Positions 63,249 to 64,000 of a stretch of DNA of 64,000 nt are shown piece by piece. The stretch lies in the NCBI RefSeq assembly GCF_018991925.1, contig NW_024732238.1, forward strand, positions 8,264,642 to 8,328,641, written 5' to 3'. The notes below the pieces were generated by a model, which saw nothing but the letters and a program-made list of their open reading frames with translations, was not told where the DNA came from and ran no database searches. The position numbers were made by a program, and so were the translations under genes. This DNA comes from Homarus americanus. Lineage: Eukaryota > Arthropoda > Malacostraca > Decapoda > Nephropidae. Positions within the stretch are counted from its first letter, which is position 1; every line of letters starts with the position of its first letter.

Positions 63249-63808
63249 CTAATGTTTCAATAGTGTCTGAGAACAATTTAAGAGAGTAACTGAGGAAGAA
63301 GAAATAGATGTCTGAAGATTCACAGGTATTTCCTTCATCTCCAAAGCCCTTCCAAGTACCTTGGGGTACTCCTCCTCACCTAAGCTCTGGAAATAACTTT
63401 TTAGGACTTCCCAGCACTTTAGTATTCTGTCAATAGATGGCAAAAGAGAGAGCCATCTAGTCACAACATGCCGCAACAGATTGCAATTATCAACCTCCAC
63501 GAATTCACAGAATTCCTTTAAATGCGCTGTTCTTTTAGCAAATCTTGTTGCATTGTGCAAATATGAGCCAGACAGTTTGCAGCAATAACTTTCTTTTGAG
63601 CCATTTTCAATTTTTTATAAACACTGTCGTGTTTTCCATAGTTTACACTTGCATTGTCAGCAGTGTATGCTGACACTTTATTCAGATCCAGACCTGACGT
63701 CTCTAGTTTAGAAAGTAGCTGATTTGTTATGGCCTCTGATGATTCTTTGTTATCATTGTAAAAGTCAAGTAACACATGTTGCACTCCCTTCTCAAAATGA
63801 AAGCACAG
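63249..63808 (-). pseudogene. hAT-type transposase fragment
   Basis: The minus strand gives VQHVLLDFYNDNKESSEAIT, NKVSAYTADNASVNYGKHDS, YKKLKMAQKKVIAANCLAHI. After a one-base shift near 63550 it gives MHNATRFAKRTAHLKEFCEF and LLRHVVTRWLSLLPSIDRIL, KCWEVLKSYFQSL. The ADNAxxNYG and VxTRWLS segments are characteristic of hAT transposases and their domesticated zinc-finger relatives. N- and C-terminal parts are lacking. A new repeat end interrupts it at 63809. Confidence 0.8.
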
Positions 63809-64000
63809 TCATGCGCCGGCTAACGTCCAACCGAACAACGTCCGATCACATATACGTCCGTGGCCCATGAAAAAAAAAAAAAACCTCACACAACCACCAA
63901 CACTTCCTTCACACCAACACCTCCCTCACACCAACACCAACACCTCAGACACCAAGACCTCCCTCACACCACCACTAACATCTCCCTCACACCAACACCC
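63809..64000. mobile_element. left end of another TIR element with a minisatellite
   Basis: cagtcatgcgccggctaacg (with tccaaccgaacaacgtccga) has the form of a Tigger-like left terminus. From about 63880 to the window end there are irregular repeats of cctccctcacaccaacac. The element continues beyond the window; no TA is seen at its left border. Confidence 0.5.

Noticed and set aside
57818..64000. Search for the GNS exon with the catalytic Cys
   Set aside because: No minus-strand segment ending in a C-x-P-S-R codon series next to a gt donor could be recognised; it is probably outside the window.

Overview
The window is animal nuclear DNA, AT-rich and extremely repeat-dense. It has long (TA)n arrays, spliced coding exons, and tRNA-derived SINE, CR1-like LINE, BEL, Gypsy, mariner, piggyBac-like, hAT and many Tigger/pogo-type elements. 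This mix suggests an arthropod, most likely a decapod crustacean. That guess rests on general character only; no marker gene was available.

Host gene content is sparse. I recognise one gene with confidence: a lysosomal N-acetylglucosamine-6-sulfatase (GNS-like) on the minus strand. Its terminal coding exon is 41187-42476. A second, 88-base exon at 57730-57817 carries the end of the sulfatase signature and was found by splice sites and peptide similarity. Both join in phase 0 across a 15.25-kb intron. The exon with the catalytic Cys and the signal peptide lies beyond the window or was not recognised.

Layout: 1-1.6 kb, BEL/Pao pol remnant (-). 1.6-3.7 kb, (TA)n arrays, a degraded DNA transposon and a palindrome. 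3.9-7.7 kb, LINE 3' end, then a 5'-truncated Gypsy pol carrying a solo LTR. 9.0-11.7 kb, complete-ended but decayed Tigger. 11.9-19 kb, Tigger-derived MITEs with giant (TA)n arrays, an almost intact CR1-like LINE and an inverted SINE pair. 19-22.2 kb, nested non-autonomous Tigger elements. 23.0-24.6 kb, a very young TRIM-like LTR element. 26.7-28.3 and 34.9-35.7 kb, two copies of an RTE-like LINE 3' region. 29.7-33.3 kb, MITEs including a piggyBac-like one. 38-41 kb, another MITE and a mariner. 41.2-57.8 kb, the GNS exons, whose intron holds a gag-less, env-bearing Gypsy/errantivirus-like provirus, a rearranged 3' LTR and a Tigger. 58-63 kb, a Tigger with a second Tigger inside it and a small satellite. 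63.2-64 kb, a hAT transposase fragment.

The main biology is layered transposition. TA-targeting Tigger elements have inserted into LTRs, LINEs, piggyBac-like elements and one another, and several deletion derivatives sit beside a plausible full-length parent. No operons, CRISPR arrays, rRNA genes or canonical tRNA genes were seen. All assignments are from reading the sequence; no database search was possible.
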